Assembly (NCBI RefSeq): GCF_003937915.1
Contig: NZ_RHUM01000012.1
Span: 1-64,000, forward strand
From: Erwinia sp. 198
GTDB taxonomy: Bacteria; Pseudomonadota; Gammaproteobacteria; Enterobacterales; Enterobacteriaceae
Direction: 5' to 3'
Length of the DNA: 64,000 bases
Positions 20,779 to 30,683 of the stretch are shown piece after piece (position 1 is the stretch's first letter; each line of letters starts with the position of its first letter). The notes beneath the pieces are model-generated. The model was not told the DNA's origin and made no database searches. It worked only from the letters and a program-made list of their open reading frames with translations. The position numbers were made by a program, and so were the translations under genes.

Positions 20779-21306
20779 ATGACCAGCCCCGCGCTAACGC
20801 AGCTACACGCCATCGAGTGGCTTCCACTCTCTTCGCCCCAGCTGACGCCGTCGCTGCTTGACTGGCTGATGGAAGAAGATTCCATGACCCGCCGCTTTGA
20901 ACGCCACTGCGAAAAAGTCACCGTTGAGATCCTGCGCGAGGGCTTTATCGGGGCGCAAGAAGCGGGCGCGGATGCGCTGCTGCTGCCTGAAGAACCGCGT
21001 TACTGGCTGCGGGAAATTTTGCTGTGCGGCGATGGCGAAGCCTGGCTGGCTGCCCGCACCATTCTGCCGGAATCCACGCTACAAGGGCCGGAGCAGAAGC
21101 TGCAACAGCTTGGCAGCCAGCCGCTGGGGCGCTATCTTTTCGCCTCGTCGACGCTCAGCCGCGATTTTATCGAGCCGGGACGCAGCCACGACCTGTGGGG
21201 CCGCCGCTCGCTGCTGCGCCTTTCCGGCAAGCCGCTGCTGCTGACCGAACTGTTTTTACCGCCTGCGCCGCTTTATCACGCCGTCCAGGCCGAAAGGAAG
21301 AAGTAG
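20779..21306 (+). CDS. ubiC: chorismate pyruvate-lyase
   Basis: UbiC splits chorismate into 4-hydroxybenzoate and pyruvate, the first step of ubiquinone synthesis. The 175-residue frame from the ATG at 20779 (GGAG 7 bases before) aligns with E. coli UbiC (165). It keeps the active-site arginine in RYWLREILL and the glutamate in LLLTELFLP, plus the conserved GRYLF and LWGRRS. It runs straight into ubiA with no gap, so the two are coupled. The extra residues are at the C-terminus and in an internal loop. Confidence 0.95.
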   Translation: MTSPALTQLHAIEWLPLSSPQLTPSLLDWLMEEDSMTRRFERHCEKVTVEILREGFIGAQEAGADALLLPEEPRYWLREILLCGDGEAWLAARTILPESTLQGPEQKLQQLGSQPLGRYLFASSTLSRDFIEPGRSHDLWGRRSLLRLSGKPLLLTELFLPPAPLYHAVQAERKK

Positions 21307-22185
21307 ATGGAAAAATCTTTACCTGCCAGTAAGCTTCAGGCCTACAGCCGCCTGATGCGGATTGATAAGCCAATCGGCTCGCTGCTGCTGCTGTGGCCGA
21401 CTTTCTGGGCGCTGTGGCTGGCCGGGCTGCGCGTGCCGCCGCTCGACGTGCTGGTGGTGTTTACGCTGGGCGTCTTCTTTATGCGCGCGGCGGGCTGCGT
21501 GGTTAACGACTTTGCCGATCGCAAGATAGACGGACACGTCAAACGCACGCGATCGCGACCGCTGCCGAGCGGCGCAGTCACCTCGACGGAGGCGAAATTT
21601 TTGTTTGGCGGTCTGGTGCTGGTGTCGTTTTGCCTGGTGCTTACCATGAATCTGATGACCATCCTGCTCTCTTTTGGCGGCCTGGCGCTGGCGTGGATCT
21701 ATCCGTTTATGAAGCGCTATACCCATTTGCCGCAGGTGGTGCTGGGCGCGGCGTTTGGCTGGGCCATTCCGATGGGCTGGGCGGCGGTCAGCGAAACGGT
21801 GCCGCTGGCCTGCTGGCTGCTGTTTTTCGCCAACATTTGTTGGACGGTCGCTTACGACACGCAATATGCGATGGTGGACAGGGATGACGATTTGAAAATC
21901 GGCGTCAAATCCACCGCCATCCTGTTTGGCCGCTTCGATACGCTGATTATCGGCCTGTTGCAGCTGGCCACGCTGGTGCTGATGGTCGTAATCGGCTGGC
22001 TGACGCAGCTGGGGACGCCTTTTTACTGCTCGCTGCTGGCGGCGGCAGCGCTGTTTATTTACCAGCAGAAGCTGATTAGCGCTCGCGAACGTGACGCCTG
22101 CTTTCGTGGCTTTCTGAATAACAACTATGTGGGACTGCTCCTCTTTATCGGCATCGCTTTGAGCTGCGCGCCGTTTTCTGGCTGA
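21307..22185 (+). CDS. ubiA: 4-hydroxybenzoate octaprenyltransferase
   Basis: UbiA attaches the octaprenyl chain to 4-hydroxybenzoate in the inner membrane. The 292-residue protein (E. coli 290) has about eight membrane helices and both Asp-rich Mg-diphosphate motifs, NDFADRKID (near 70) and [12 protein letters not shown] (near 190). It starts directly after the ubiC stop codon. Confidence 0.96.
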   Translation: MEKSLPASKLQAYSRLMRIDKPIGSLLLLWPTFWALWLAGLRVPPLDVLVVFTLGVFFMRAAGCVVNDFADRKIDGHVKRTRSRPLPSGAVTSTEAKFLFGGLVLVSFCLVLTMNLMTILLSFGGLALAWIYPFMKRYTHLPQVVLGAAFGWAIPMGWAAVSETVPLACWLLFFANICWTVAYDTQYAMVDRDDDLKIGVKSTAILFGRFDTLIIGLLQLATLVLMVVIGWLTQLGTPFYCSLLAAAALFIYQQKLISARERDACFRGFLNNNYVGLLLFIGIALSCAPFSG

Positions 22186-22198
22186 TCCCCAGCCAATA

Positions 22199-22236
22199 AA
22201 AAAGGCCGGTGTGATGCTCACGCCGGCCTTTTTTTA
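22199..22236. terminator. bidirectional terminator between ubiA and plsB
   Basis: AAAGGCCGG / CCGGCCTTT is flanked by an A-run on the left and a T-run on the right, serving both convergent genes. Confidence 0.9.
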
Positions 22237-22244
22237 TCGCTGAC

Positions 22245-24683
22245 CTACTCGTACGTCAGCGCGCTTTCAATCGTCATCCGTACTTCCTGGCTAATCAGAT
22301 CGGCCAGCAGCTGATAGACATTGTGCGTTCTTTCATAGTGCGCATCGCCGGTATCGCTGATGTAGCCTTCATCACGCAGCGTCAGCACCAGCGTCGAGAA
22401 CACCGCCTTATCAAAGAATTCCGGCGCGTTGATGCCGTGCAGCACCGACAGGCGCTGCGCCATGGTGCGGCTCTCTTTCTCCAGCGTACCGCGGTTGATC
22501 GACGGATTGGCGCTGAGGATAGAGAAGGTGATGGCGTAGCGCTGTAGCGTCTCCCGCACGCCGGCCGCCAGCAGCTGTAGCGTATGGAAACGGGCAGGGC
22601 TGAGGCGTAACGTTTGCGTCTGCTCGTCGGCGGTCAACAAACCCTGACGCGCCATTTCGCTGACCAGCGGATCCAGCACGCCCGGCAGCTCGTCTTTTTC
22701 CCAGTGCAGGAACAGCTCGCTTTTCAGCATTGGATAGATCACGCTGACCTGGCGCAGCAGCTCGGCGCGCGTCAGCTCCTGATGCTGCATCAAAATTACC
22801 GCAATCACCGACGGCATCACCAGCATGTGGTGAACGTTGTTGCGATAATAGGTCATCAGCACCGCCTGCTCGCGCGGCAGCACGACGATCTCGCCGATAT
22901 TATCCTGCTCAATCTCGAACTTGTTCATGCTGAGCGCATGATCCAGCAGCGCTTCCGGCGTCATGTCCGGCACGGTGGCGTCCGGCGAATAAGGCACGTT
23001 GCGCAGCAGCTGAATATAGCAGTCCAGCTGTTCCACCAGCTGCTCGCGGGTTAGCGAACGCTGACGGGAAGCCAGAAGCGCGGTAACGCACAGGTTCATG
23101 GCGTTGGCCGCGCCCGCGTTATTGATCCGCACCATGACGCGCTGGGCGATATCGTTGACCGCTGGCGTCAGCCAGGCCGGACGCTGGGACTCGATCGGGT
23201 CAATAGCGTCGCGCCATTCCGGCACGTGCTTGTTCAGATACGCGACCAGCGGCAGCGGTTCACCGAAGTTGACGTAGCCCTGGCCCAGGTTGCGCAGCTT
23301 GCGCAGCCCGCGCACCATCTGCATAAAGCCTTCTTTTTCTTTGGTCGCGCCGCGCAGCTCTTTGGCATAGGTGCCCACTTCCATGACGTGCTCGTAGCCG
23401 ATATAGATCGGCACCAGCGTAATCGGGCGGTTGCCGCCGCGCAGCATCGCCTGAATGGTCATCGACAGCGTGCCGGTTTTCGGATCGAGCAGGCGTCCGG
23501 TACGGGAACGGCCGCCTTCCACAAAGTACTCCACGGAATAGCCACGGGTGAACAGCTCGCCCAGATATTCGCGGAAAACGGTGGAGTAGAGCTTGTTGCC
23601 CTTAAACGTGCGGCGAATAAAGAAAGCGCCCAGGCGACGGAAAATCGGGCCGGCCGGCCAGAAATTCAGGTTGATGCCCGCAGCGATATGCGGCGGCACC
23701 AGGCCCTGGTGATAAAGCACGTAGGAGAGCAGCAGGTAATCCATATGGCTGCGGTGGCACGGCACGTAAACGATTTCATGGCCGTCCTGTGCCAGCTGAC
23801 GCACGCGCTCGCCGCCGTTAACGTTAATGCCCTGATAGAGCTTGCTCCACGTCCAGCCCATGATCCTGTCGGTCAGACGGATTGCCTCGTAGGAGAAATC
23901 CGCTGCAACTTCCTCCATCAGCTCAATGGCATTCTGCTGCGCCTTCTCATGGGAGATTTTCTTGCTGCGCGCCTCGTCCTCTACGGCCTTGGCAATAGCC
24001 TTGGACTGTAAGAGCTTGTTGAACAAATCCTGACGCACAGGCAGACGCGGGCCGACTGCGGCAAGGCGCTGACGGGCAAAATGCATTCTGGCCACGCGCG
24101 CCAGCTTCTGGGCGATGGTTTTATCGGTGCCGTGCTCGGTCGCCATACGGCGCAGCGACACCATCGGCGAGAAACGTACAAAGCTGTCACGACCCAGCCA
24201 CAGGACGGCGATAAATTTCTGAATGCCGTTCAGCACGCGCAGATGCGGCTGGCTTTCGCCCTGAACTTCACGTCCCGGCGCCCGACCAAACATGATCGAG
24301 ACGGGCACCATCTGCACGTCCAGCAGTGGGTTACTGCGATGGAGATCCAGATAGTCGTGAAACGTCTTTACGGATTCCGGATTGGCCGCGTAATAAGGAA
24401 ACACGCGCGGGCCATCATGAATAAAGACGTAGCGGGGCAGCAGCGTGCCGTCGATCTCCTGCGGATCTAAAGGATCGGGCAGATCCTCTTTGCGACACTG
24501 CTCACGCAGCGCCAGCAAATCGGCCTTTGAATCGTATGGCAGCACATACATAATAGGGCGCGACGTATCCAGCCCCAGTTCAACGACCGGCTCGGCAGGG
24601 ATCGCTTTACTTTTTACCAGCATTTTTACCGGTAAATTCAATAATTTGTAATATAAATTACGCCAACCTGACATAGACAACAT
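22245..24683 (-). CDS. plsB: glycerol-3-phosphate 1-O-acyltransferase
   Basis: PlsB makes lysophosphatidic acid from glycerol-3-phosphate and acyl-CoA or acyl-ACP at the inner membrane. The acyltransferase motifs are intact: [10 protein letters not shown] (HX4D), [23 protein letters not shown] and PIYIGYE. The start at 24683 has AGAGG 4 bases away and gives 812 residues. The ATG three codons later ([10 protein letters not shown]) matches the published E. coli start (807 residues) and is the main alternative. It is divergent from dgkA, another phospholipid gene. Confidence 0.95.
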   Translation of the reverse strand: MLSMSGWRNLYYKLLNLPVKMLVKSKAIPAEPVVELGLDTSRPIMYVLPYDSKADLLALREQCRKEDLPDPLDPQEIDGTLLPRYVFIHDGPRVFPYYAANPESVKTFHDYLDLHRSNPLLDVQMVPVSIMFGRAPGREVQGESQPHLRVLNGIQKFIAVLWLGRDSFVRFSPMVSLRRMATEHGTDKTIAQKLARVARMHFARQRLAAVGPRLPVRQDLFNKLLQSKAIAKAVEDEARSKKISHEKAQQNAIELMEEVAADFSYEAIRLTDRIMGWTWSKLYQGINVNGGERVRQLAQDGHEIVYVPCHRSHMDYLLLSYVLYHQGLVPPHIAAGINLNFWPAGPIFRRLGAFFIRRTFKGNKLYSTVFREYLGELFTRGYSVEYFVEGGRSRTGRLLDPKTGTLSMTIQAMLRGGNRPITLVPIYIGYEHVMEVGTYAKELRGATKEKEGFMQMVRGLRKLRNLGQGYVNFGEPLPLVAYLNKHVPEWRDAIDPIESQRPAWLTPAVNDIAQRVMVRINNAGAANAMNLCVTALLASRQRSLTREQLVEQLDCYIQLLRNVPYSPDATVPDMTPEALLDHALSMNKFEIEQDNIGEIVVLPREQAVLMTYYRNNVHHMLVMPSVIAVILMQHQELTRAELLRQVSVIYPMLKSELFLHWEKDELPGVLDPLVSEMARQGLLTADEQTQTLRLSPARFHTLQLLAAGVRETLQRYAITFSILSANPSINRGTLEKESRTMAQRLSVLHGINAPEFFDKAVFSTLVLTLRDEGYISDTGDAHYERTHNVYQLLADLISQEVRMTIESALTYE

Positions 24684-24802
24684 AAAGCCTCTTGTTAGCA
24701 AAGCGCCGCAAGCATACCAGAATCCTTGCATGAGATCTGTGGTGTTGCAAAATGTGCGCTACCCTGACATTGACGCTAAACAGAACAAAGGGTTCCCTGA
24801 TT

Positions 24803-25177
24803 ATGGCAAATAACGCCTCGGGTTTAACGCGGATCATTAAAGCTGCGGGGTATTCCTGGAAAGGATTACGGGCGGCCTGGCAACACGAGGCGGCTTTCCG
24901 CCAGGAGGTGGTTGCGGCGGTAGTGGCGATTATTATCGCCTGCTGGCTGGACGTGGCGCCTTTGGCCAGAGTATTGCTGATTGGCTCCGTCATGCTGGTG
25001 GTGATTGTGGAGATCCTTAACAGCGCCATAGAAGCCGTGGTCGACAGGCTGGGCAATGAGTTCCACGAGCTTTCCGGGCGCGCCAAAGATATGGGCTCGG
25101 CTGCCGTGCTGTTAGCTATTCTGTTAGCGGTTTTTGTCTGGCTGACGATCCTGCTTTCTCATCAGCCGCCGGGCTAA
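24803..25177 (+). CDS. dgkA: diacylglycerol kinase
   Basis: DgkA recycles diacylglycerol to phosphatidic acid with ATP and is a trimeric three-helix inner-membrane enzyme. The ATG at 24803 gives 124 residues beginning MANNASGLTRIIKAAGYSWK, matching E. coli (122). The catalytic signature EILNSAIEAVVDR and the ELSGRAKDMGSAAV segment are present. An in-frame extension to 24752 is unlikely. Confidence 0.95.
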   Translation: MANNASGLTRIIKAAGYSWKGLRAAWQHEAAFRQEVVAAVVAIIIACWLDVAPLARVLLIGSVMLVVIVEILNSAIEAVVDRLGNEFHELSGRAKDMGSAAVLLAILLAVFVWLTILLSHQPPG

Positions 25178-25230
25178 ATAGCTATAAGCATGGTTTTTTA
25201 TCCGGGTTGAGGTTTTCATTGACGAAATAC

Positions 25231-25266
25231 CTGTATATACTCACAGTCGACTGTATAAACAACCAG
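25231..25266. promoter_or_regulatory. two LexA boxes before lexA
   Basis: CTGTATATACTCACAG (25231-25246) and CTGTATAAACAACCAG (25251-25266) fit CTG-N10-CAG and stand 20 bases apart, as at the autoregulated E. coli lexA promoter. Confidence 0.93.
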
Positions 25267-25274
25267 GGGGCGGG

Positions 25275-25883
25275 ATGAAAGCACTAACGGCAAGGCAGCA
25301 GCAGGTTTACGACCTGATTCGCCAGCATATTAACCAGACCGGCATGCCGCCGACGCGGGCAGAGATTGCCGCCCAGCTCGGCTTCCGCTCCCCGAACGCG
25401 GCTGAAGAACACCTGAAGGCGCTGGCGCGTAAAGGCGTTATCGAGATCGTTTCCGGCGCATCACGCGGTATCCGCCTGATGATGGAAGAAGTCGACGGTC
25501 TCCCGCTGATAGGCCGCGTGGCGGCAGGCGAACCGCTGCTGGCGGAACAGCATATCGAAGGCCATTACCAGGTCGATCCCGATCTGTTTAAGCCGGGCGC
25601 GGATTTTCTGCTGCGCGTGAGCGGCATGTCGATGAAGGATATCGGCATTATGGATGGCGACCTGCTGGCGGTTCACAAAACGCAGGACGTGCGCAACGGC
25701 CAGGTCGTGGTAGCGCGTATTGATGATGAAGTTACCGTCAAGCGTCTGAAAAAGCAGGGCAACATTGTGCATCTGCTGCCGGAAAACAGCGAGTTCCAGC
25801 CGATTGTGGTGGATCTGCGTGAGCATACCTTCTCTATTGAAGGGCTTGCCGTCGGCGTGATCCGTAACGGCAGCTGGCTGTAA
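25275..25883 (+). CDS. lexA: LexA repressor
   Basis: LexA represses SOS genes and cuts itself when RecA filaments form. The 202 residues equal the E. coli length. It has a winged-helix domain (1-70), the cleavage site Ala84-Gly85 in RVAAGEP, Ser119 in SGMSMKD and Lys156 in TVKRLKK. Two LexA boxes overlap its promoter. In E. coli dinF follows in the same operon; here it does not. Confidence 0.97.
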   Translation: MKALTARQQQVYDLIRQHINQTGMPPTRAEIAAQLGFRSPNAAEEHLKALARKGVIEIVSGASRGIRLMMEEVDGLPLIGRVAAGEPLLAEQHIEGHYQVDPDLFKPGADFLLRVSGMSMKDIGIMDGDLLAVHKTQDVRNGQVVVARIDDEVTVKRLKKQGNIVHLLPENSEFQPIVVDLREHTFSIEGLAVGVIRNGSWL

Positions 25884-26296
25884 TAGCCAGACGCTGTGCC
25901 GCCTCTGCGTCATGGTGATGGTGCAGAGGCCTGCTAAATAAACGTACCGGCGGGCGTGCCGCTTAAGTCTTTTATTTTGCATTTGTCATATTGCCCGATC
26001 GCTTCTGGGACCATTGTCTGCATCCTTATGCCTCCCGTCCTCTCCTGTCGAGCCTGCAACATCGCCCCCGGCGCTTCCGTTTTCCCGCTCCTTAAGTACC
26101 CGATCCTGCGCGGGTTTATGCTGCCCGGCTCGTGCCGCCTCGCTTTTTTTAGAAAAATACACCGCCTCGCCGTGCAAACCTGCCATCTTCTACTACAATT
26201 ATCCGTACGTTAAGCATTTGGGCAGCGTTTTATGTTGCTGTCAGCGGTTTTGCTGTAACGATAAGCTGTTATCACCTAAGGTTAAGGAGAAACAAG
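25884..26296. other. non-coding gap where dinF would be expected
   Basis: This is a 413-base interval. It opens with a hairpin (GCCTCTGC / GCAGAGGC, 25903-25933) that may end lexA transcription. I find no frame resembling the MATE-family DinF protein. A 66-codon frame on the minus strand (25986-26186) is hydrophilic, of low complexity and lacks a clear ribosome site, so I do not call it. Confidence 0.6.
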
Positions 26297-26506
26297 ATGA
26301 ATAAAGACGAAGCCGGCGGTAACTGGAAACAGTTAAAAGGTAAATTTAAAGAAAAATGGGGCAAGCTGACCGATGACGACATGACTGTCGTAGAAGGTAA
26401 ACGCGATCAGCTGGTCGGCAAAATTCAGGAACGCTACGGTTACACCAAAGACCAGGCTGAGAAAGAGCTGGGCGACTGGGAAACCAGCAATAACCATCGC
26501 TTCTGA
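26297..26506 (+). CDS. yjbJ: CsbD-family stress protein YjbJ
   Basis: This 69-residue, highly charged, soluble protein has the CsbD-family pattern (NWKQLKGKFKEKWGKLTDDD, then GYTKDQAEKELGDW). YjbJ is an abundant stationary-phase/osmotic-stress protein in E. coli with unknown biochemistry. AAGGAGA lies before the ATG. It keeps its E. coli place before zur. Confidence 0.93.
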   Translation: MNKDEAGGNWKQLKGKFKEKWGKLTDDDMTVVEGKRDQLVGKIQERYGYTKDQAEKELGDWETSNNHRF

Positions 26507-26571
26507 TAAGATAGCGTCCGGGAAGGCCGGCTGGCACTGCCAGAGCTGACTCACCGGATAGCCTTCTAAAG

Positions 26572-26608
26572 CAAGGGCAGCGCTTCTGGCGCTGCCCTTG
26601 TTGTTTTG
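26572..26608 (+). terminator. yjbJ terminator
   Basis: CAAGGGCAGC / GCTGCCCTTG forms a 10-base stem followed by TTGTTTT. It lies between convergent yjbJ and zur and could also stop zur transcription weakly. Confidence 0.8.
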
Positions 26609-26663
26609 ACTGCCGCTATTTTGTTCAGTTTTGCCGCTTAAATTATTCTGATGGTTGACCGTT

Positions 26664-27179
26664 TCAACGGCCGCGCTTTTTTGTACCAAGCGTGTGATCG
26701 TGCTGGCACGCATCCTGATGCTGGCAGGCTTCCACCTCGACGCAGCTTTTGCACAGCCCGTGCGCTTCAATCACGCTGTTGGTCAGCGCAAAGCCCGCTG
26801 TCCGCGACAGGGACTTCAGAATATCCTGCACGCCTTCCGCATGTTGTTCCGCTACGCCGCCGCAGCGGTCGCAGATCAGCATCGCTGAGGTATGCGCAGG
26901 CTCTTCGAAATGATGGCAGACAACATAGCTGTTGGTTGACTCCACGCGATGTACGAATCCCTGTTCCAGCAGAAACTCCAGCGCCCGATAGATAGTGGGC
27001 GGTTTGGCCTGCGGTTCGCTGGCGCGCAGCAGGTCCAGCAGGTCGTACGCGCTGATCGCGCCGTGATGCTGGCTCATCAGCCGCAACACCTCCAGACGCT
27101 GAGGCGTCAGCCTGACGTTGCGCTGCTGACAGATAGCTTCCGCCTGCGACAGAATGTTTTCAGGACTGTTAATGTTCAT
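26664..27179 (-). CDS. zur: zinc uptake regulator
   Basis: Zur is the Fur-family repressor of zinc uptake. The 171 residues equal E. coli Zur. It has a winged helix with RLTPQRLEVLRLM and KPPTIYRALEFL. Metal-binding residues lie in CHHFEEPAHTSAM, CDRCGG, and the cysteine/histidine tail CKSCVEVEACQHQDACQHDH. A candidate Zur box covers its own promoter. Confidence 0.96.
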   Translation of the reverse strand: MNINSPENILSQAEAICQQRNVRLTPQRLEVLRLMSQHHGAISAYDLLDLLRASEPQAKPPTIYRALEFLLEQGFVHRVESTNSYVVCHHFEEPAHTSAMLICDRCGGVAEQHAEGVQDILKSLSRTAGFALTNSVIEAHGLCKSCVEVEACQHQDACQHDHTLGTKKRGR

Positions 27180-27204
27180 AGATTTCCCCAGGCTGGCTTA
27201 GCAC

Positions 27205-27217
27205 GTTATATTATCAC
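27205..27217. promoter_or_regulatory. candidate Zur box at the zur promoter
   Basis: GTTATATTATCAC differs at one base from the palindromic Zur core GTTATA-N-TATAAC and lies 25 bases upstream of the zur start codon, where it would overlap the -10. The rest of the 438-base gap to the next gene (27218-27617) shows only AT-rich promoter-like DNA. Confidence 0.5.
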
Positions 27218-27617
27218 AGCGCCGATAAAAACGCCGCGCTTCCGACTTCCCGCCCGAGCGTCTCCCTTCACGGCTATGCCCGCAAAAAATTTCAGTCAAA
27301 TCCGAAGAGAAGAAACTCACCTTTGTTATCGGCTGCGTTGTACCATTCATTACTAAAGAAGACCGTCAATAACGGTTGCACTCTGAAATGTTTTAGCTAC
27401 ATTTACTTAAGTATTTGTAAACCTTTCCACAGCAGACGTTGAAAACACGGCTTATTTTCAGGCCAGCTAGCAGATTAAAAGCCGCGCAATGAGCAGAAAA
27501 GCCCCGGTAATTTGACTTAGTTCAGGCTAATGACTTAGCGCCGTTCGGCCCATTATACGGACAATCACACTTGTCGCGCTTCAGGCGCTGTCTCCTTTGT
27601 TGAAGGGTTAGAAGTAA

Positions 27618-28862
27618 ATGGTCAAAAAATTTAAGCTGAACAGATTCACCCGACCGGTTGTATTTCCCGTGCTGTTTCTGGCTCCGCTAAGCGCTCTGGC
27701 CGCTGGCAACTACTACGACGCCCGCAACGATGCGATGGGTGGGACGGGCGTAGCCTCTTCAACCTACGGCACGGCGGTACTGGCTAACCCGGCGCTGATG
27801 ACGAAAGCCCAGCCGGAAGACGACGTCAGCATTATTCTTCCGGCCGCTGGTGCGCAGCTGACGGATAAGCACAAGCTCATCGATAAAGTGGATGACCTGA
27901 GCGACAGCGTTGACCGCTATCAGGATATTGCCGAGCAGGATCCCATCAGTCTGATCACGAATTATCCACGCGTGCGGGCGGCTGCCGGCGATCTGGCGAG
28001 CCAGCTGCGCGGCATCAAGGGCAACAAAGCCTGGGCTACGGCAGGCGCGGCCGTGGCGGTGACCGTGCCGAACGAGGTGCTGCCTTTTGCCTTCGTGGCG
28101 AAAGCTTACGGTACGGCGCACGTGACGGCGAACGTCAGCCAGGGCGATATCGACTATTTGCAGCGCATTGCCGACGGCACCGATTTTCCACGGCCGGGCG
28201 CGCAGAACTTGCTGACCTCGTCAGCGCTGGGACGCGGCGCCATAGTTTATGACTACGGCGTTGCCGTGGCGCATGAGTTCAATATTGCCGGTCATCCGGT
28301 TTCGTTTGGCATCACGCCGAAGATCCAGAAGACTTATCTCTATAACTATAGCGCCTCCGTTTATAACTACGACAAGTCGGATTTCACCAAAGGGCGCTAT
28401 AAAAATTCCAATACCGGTTTCAACATGGATGCCGGCGCGGCGACCGATCTGAACGATAACTGGACGCTGGGCGTCAGCGCGCAGAACCTGATTGCCCGCG
28501 ATATTGATACCCGCGAAGTGAACGGCTACAAGGATACTTACCAGATCCGCCCGGTAGTGACGCCTGGCGTCTCTTATCATACCGAGCGGCTGACGGCGGC
28601 GCTGGATGTGGACGCCACGCCGACCAAGCGGTTTAAAACGGTGGAGGACAGCCAGTATGCAGGCGTGGGCGCGGAGTATCGCGTACTGGACTGGCTGCAG
28701 CTGCGTGCAGGTTATCGTGCGGATATGAAGTCTAACGATACCAACGTGGTCACCGCCGGTTTTGGCCTGTCGCCGTTTAACAAGGTGCATCTGGACCTGG
28801 CCGGGATGCGGGGTGACGACAATACCTGGGGCGCGGTAGCCCAGCTTAACTTCACGTTCTGA
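27618..28862 (+). CDS. TraF-like outer-membrane beta-barrel protein
   Basis: This 414-residue protein has a signal peptide (to about residue 30, SALAAGNYY) followed by NDAMGGTGVASSTYGTAVLANPAL, the start typical of the 'plasmid transfer operon TraF' family and of FadL-like porins. The rest is alternating beta strands, and it ends with an outer-membrane phenylalanine (LNFTF). There are no conjugation genes near, so the TraF label should not be read as a transfer role; a transport or adhesion porin is more likely. It stands alone between zur and dusA, where E. coli has nothing similar. Confidence 0.75.
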   Translation: MVKKFKLNRFTRPVVFPVLFLAPLSALAAGNYYDARNDAMGGTGVASSTYGTAVLANPALMTKAQPEDDVSIILPAAGAQLTDKHKLIDKVDDLSDSVDRYQDIAEQDPISLITNYPRVRAAAGDLASQLRGIKGNKAWATAGAAVAVTVPNEVLPFAFVAKAYGTAHVTANVSQGDIDYLQRIADGTDFPRPGAQNLLTSSALGRGAIVYDYGVAVAHEFNIAGHPVSFGITPKIQKTYLYNYSASVYNYDKSDFTKGRYKNSNTGFNMDAGAATDLNDNWTLGVSAQNLIARDIDTREVNGYKDTYQIRPVVTPGVSYHTERLTAALDVDATPTKRFKTVEDSQYAGVGAEYRVLDWLQLRAGYRADMKSNDTNVVTAGFGLSPFNKVHLDLAGMRGDDNTWGAVAQLNFTF

Positions 28863-28975
28863 TTTCTCTCAGGGGCGCATCGCCGTGCGCCCTCATAGCC
28901 CGTTTAGCGATTGCGGGCAGTCATGCTATCATTGCGCACATTATCGTCATTTGTTAATCAGAGTCTTTGCGCTTT

Positions 28976-29971
28976 ATGACCCAAAATTTACCTGCCCACC
29001 GTTTTTCCGTTGCGCCAATGCTGGACTGGACCGACCGCCACTGCCGCTACTTTCACCGTCAGCTGAGCCGTCAGGCGCTGCTTTACACCGAGATGGTCAC
29101 CACCGGCGCTATTATCCATGGCAAAGGCGACTATCTGGCCTGGAACCAGCAGGAGCAGCCGGTCGCCCTGCAGCTTGGCGGCAGCGATCCGCTTGCGCTG
29201 GCGCAATGTGCCGAACAGGCACAGGCTCGCGGCTATAACGAGATCAACCTGAACGTCGGTTGTCCTTCCGATCGCGTGCAGAACGGACGCTTCGGCGCCT
29301 GCCTGATGGGGGAAGCCGCGCTGGTAGCGGACGCGGTGAAGGCCATGCGCGATCGCGTGTCGATTCCGGTGACGGTAAAAACCCGTATCGGCATTGATGA
29401 GCAGGACAGCTATGAGTTTCTCTGCGATTTTATCCGTCAGGTATCGGAGCAGGGCGGCTGCGACATGTTTATTATTCATGCGCGTAAAGCCTGGCTTTCC
29501 GGCCTCAGCCCGAAAGAGAACCGCGAGATCCCGCCGCTGGACTACGAGCGCGTTTATCAGCTGAAGCGTGATTTTCCGCATTTGACGCTGTCGATTAACG
29601 GCGGGATCAGGTCGCTGGCGGAAGCCAAAGCGCATTTGCAGCATGTGGATGGCGTGATGGTAGGGCGCGAAGCCTATCAAAATCCGGGCATGCTGGCAGA
29701 GGTTGACCGGGATCTGTTTGGCTGCGATCGACCTGCGGTCGATCCGGTGGCGGTAGTGCGCTCAATGTACCCTTATATTGAACGCGAACTGGCGCAGGGA
29801 ACTTATCTGGGCCATATCACTCGCCATATGCTGGGGCTGTTTCAGGGGATCCCTGGCGCACGCCAGTGGCGTCGTTATCTGAGCGAAAATGCCCACAAGC
29901 CGGGTGCGAACGTAGAGACGCTGGAAGCCGCGCTGGCGCTGGTGGCCGACAAGGTGCCGACAGCGGTGTAG
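28976..29971 (+). CDS. dusA: tRNA-dihydrouridine(20/20a) synthase
   Basis: DusA reduces uridines 20 and 20a in tRNA D-loops using FMN and NADPH. From the ATG at 28976 the protein has 331 residues. It carries an FMN-binding barrel with the signature [13 protein letters not shown] and the catalytic cysteine in [15 protein letters not shown] phosphate contacts are in SINGGI and [11 protein letters not shown], and a helical tRNA-binding tail follows. A TTG three codons earlier is a possible start; the ribosome site is weak for either. Confidence 0.95.
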   Translation: MTQNLPAHRFSVAPMLDWTDRHCRYFHRQLSRQALLYTEMVTTGAIIHGKGDYLAWNQQEQPVALQLGGSDPLALAQCAEQAQARGYNEINLNVGCPSDRVQNGRFGACLMGEAALVADAVKAMRDRVSIPVTVKTRIGIDEQDSYEFLCDFIRQVSEQGGCDMFIIHARKAWLSGLSPKENREIPPLDYERVYQLKRDFPHLTLSINGGIRSLAEAKAHLQHVDGVMVGREAYQNPGMLAEVDRDLFGCDRPAVDPVAVVRSMYPYIERELAQGTYLGHITRHMLGLFQGIPGARQWRRYLSENAHKPGANVETLEAALALVADKVPTAV

Positions 29972-30050
29972 GCCATCAGGCCAAAGACGCTATCAGCAGC
30001 CGACAAAAATCCTCGTAATAACAGCCTGCAAAGCACGGCCTGCTGCTGGC

Positions 30051-30100
30051 TCGCTATTACCTGGTCAATATCGCGCCAGGTAATAGCGATATTGACCAGG
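30051..30100. repeat. two overlapping, mutually exclusive perfect hairpins
   Basis: Inverted repeat 1 pairs 30051-30064 (TCGCTATTACCTGG) with 30076-30089. Inverted repeat 2 pairs 30060-30074 (CCTGGTCAATATCGC) with 30086-30100. Both are perfect, 14 and 15 bases, each with an 11-base loop, and they share bases so only one can form at a time. The element lies 80 bases after dusA and about 60 before the pspG promoter, with a T-rich stretch beginning at 30116. Confidence 0.75.
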
Positions 30101-30161
30101 CCTCCCGTGCGGCTCTTTATTATTTATTTTTAAATTCAAAGTGTTACCGGAAGTGCGTTTC

Positions 30162-30177
30162 TGGCACGGATCTTGTA
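30162..30177 (+). promoter_or_regulatory. sigma-54 promoter of pspG
   Basis: TGGCAC-N5-TTGTA fits the -24/-12 pattern (TGGCAC-N5-TTGCA). In E. coli pspG is driven by sigma-54 with PspF, so placement 36 bases before the gene fits. Confidence 0.85.
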
Positions 30178-30212
30178 ATAGTGCTACAGCATCTTTAACA
30201 GGAGGAACGCTG

Positions 30213-30443
30213 ATGGAAATCTTTTTCGTGCTTGGCTTTTTTGTCATGCTGTTGCTGACGGGCGTTTCGCTGCTGGGGATTATCCTGGCGCTGTTTGTCG
30301 CCAGCGTAGTGATGATGTTTGCCGGTTTGCTGATGGTGGTGATTAAAATGCTGCCGTGGCTGGCGCTGGCGGTCGCTGCGGTATGGATTTATCGCGCATA
30401 CCGTAAACCGTCATCAAAAACAGCACGCTGGATGTCTCGCTAA
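30213..30443 (+). CDS. pspG: envelope stress (phage shock) protein PspG
   Basis: This 76-residue inner-membrane protein has hydrophobic segments at about 3-30 and 32-62. Its start MEIFFVLGFFVMLLLTGVSLLG is close to E. coli PspG (80 residues). It belongs to the phage-shock regulon and helps keep membrane energy under envelope stress. A good GGAGG ribosome site precedes the ATG. The in-frame ATG further left is ruled out by the sigma-54 promoter. Confidence 0.92.
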   Translation: MEIFFVLGFFVMLLLTGVSLLGIILALFVASVVMMFAGLLMVVIKMLPWLALAVAAVWIYRAYRKPSSKTARWMSR

Positions 30444-30619
30444 CGGCAGGGCGCTGACGCCAGGTTTGCAAAAAGTAATGCGGAGTCGATCACAACCTGG
30501 CAGATCGCACAGAAAATTTTGCAATTAAACATATTTTTTACTTATGAATTCTGTCAGGATGATTTTACTGAATTGCCGAAATTCATCGCCGCTGACCCTA
30601 CAAACAGCGCGAACTATAA

Positions 30620-30651
30620 AAAAGAAAAAGGGGCTTCCTACGGGAAGCCCC
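30620..30651 (-). terminator. qor terminator
   Basis: On the minus strand GGGGCTTCC / GGAAGCCCC with a CGTA loop is followed by a T-rich tract, 33 bases after qor. The 175 bases between pspG and this point show no gene. Confidence 0.9.
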
Positions 30652-30683
30652 ACTTATTTCTGGCTGGCCTGGCGCGTTTGTCC

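Noticed and set aside
25986..26186. 66-codon minus-strand frame in the lexA-yjbJ gap
   Set aside because: Hydrophilic low-complexity sequence, no clear ribosome site, no family.
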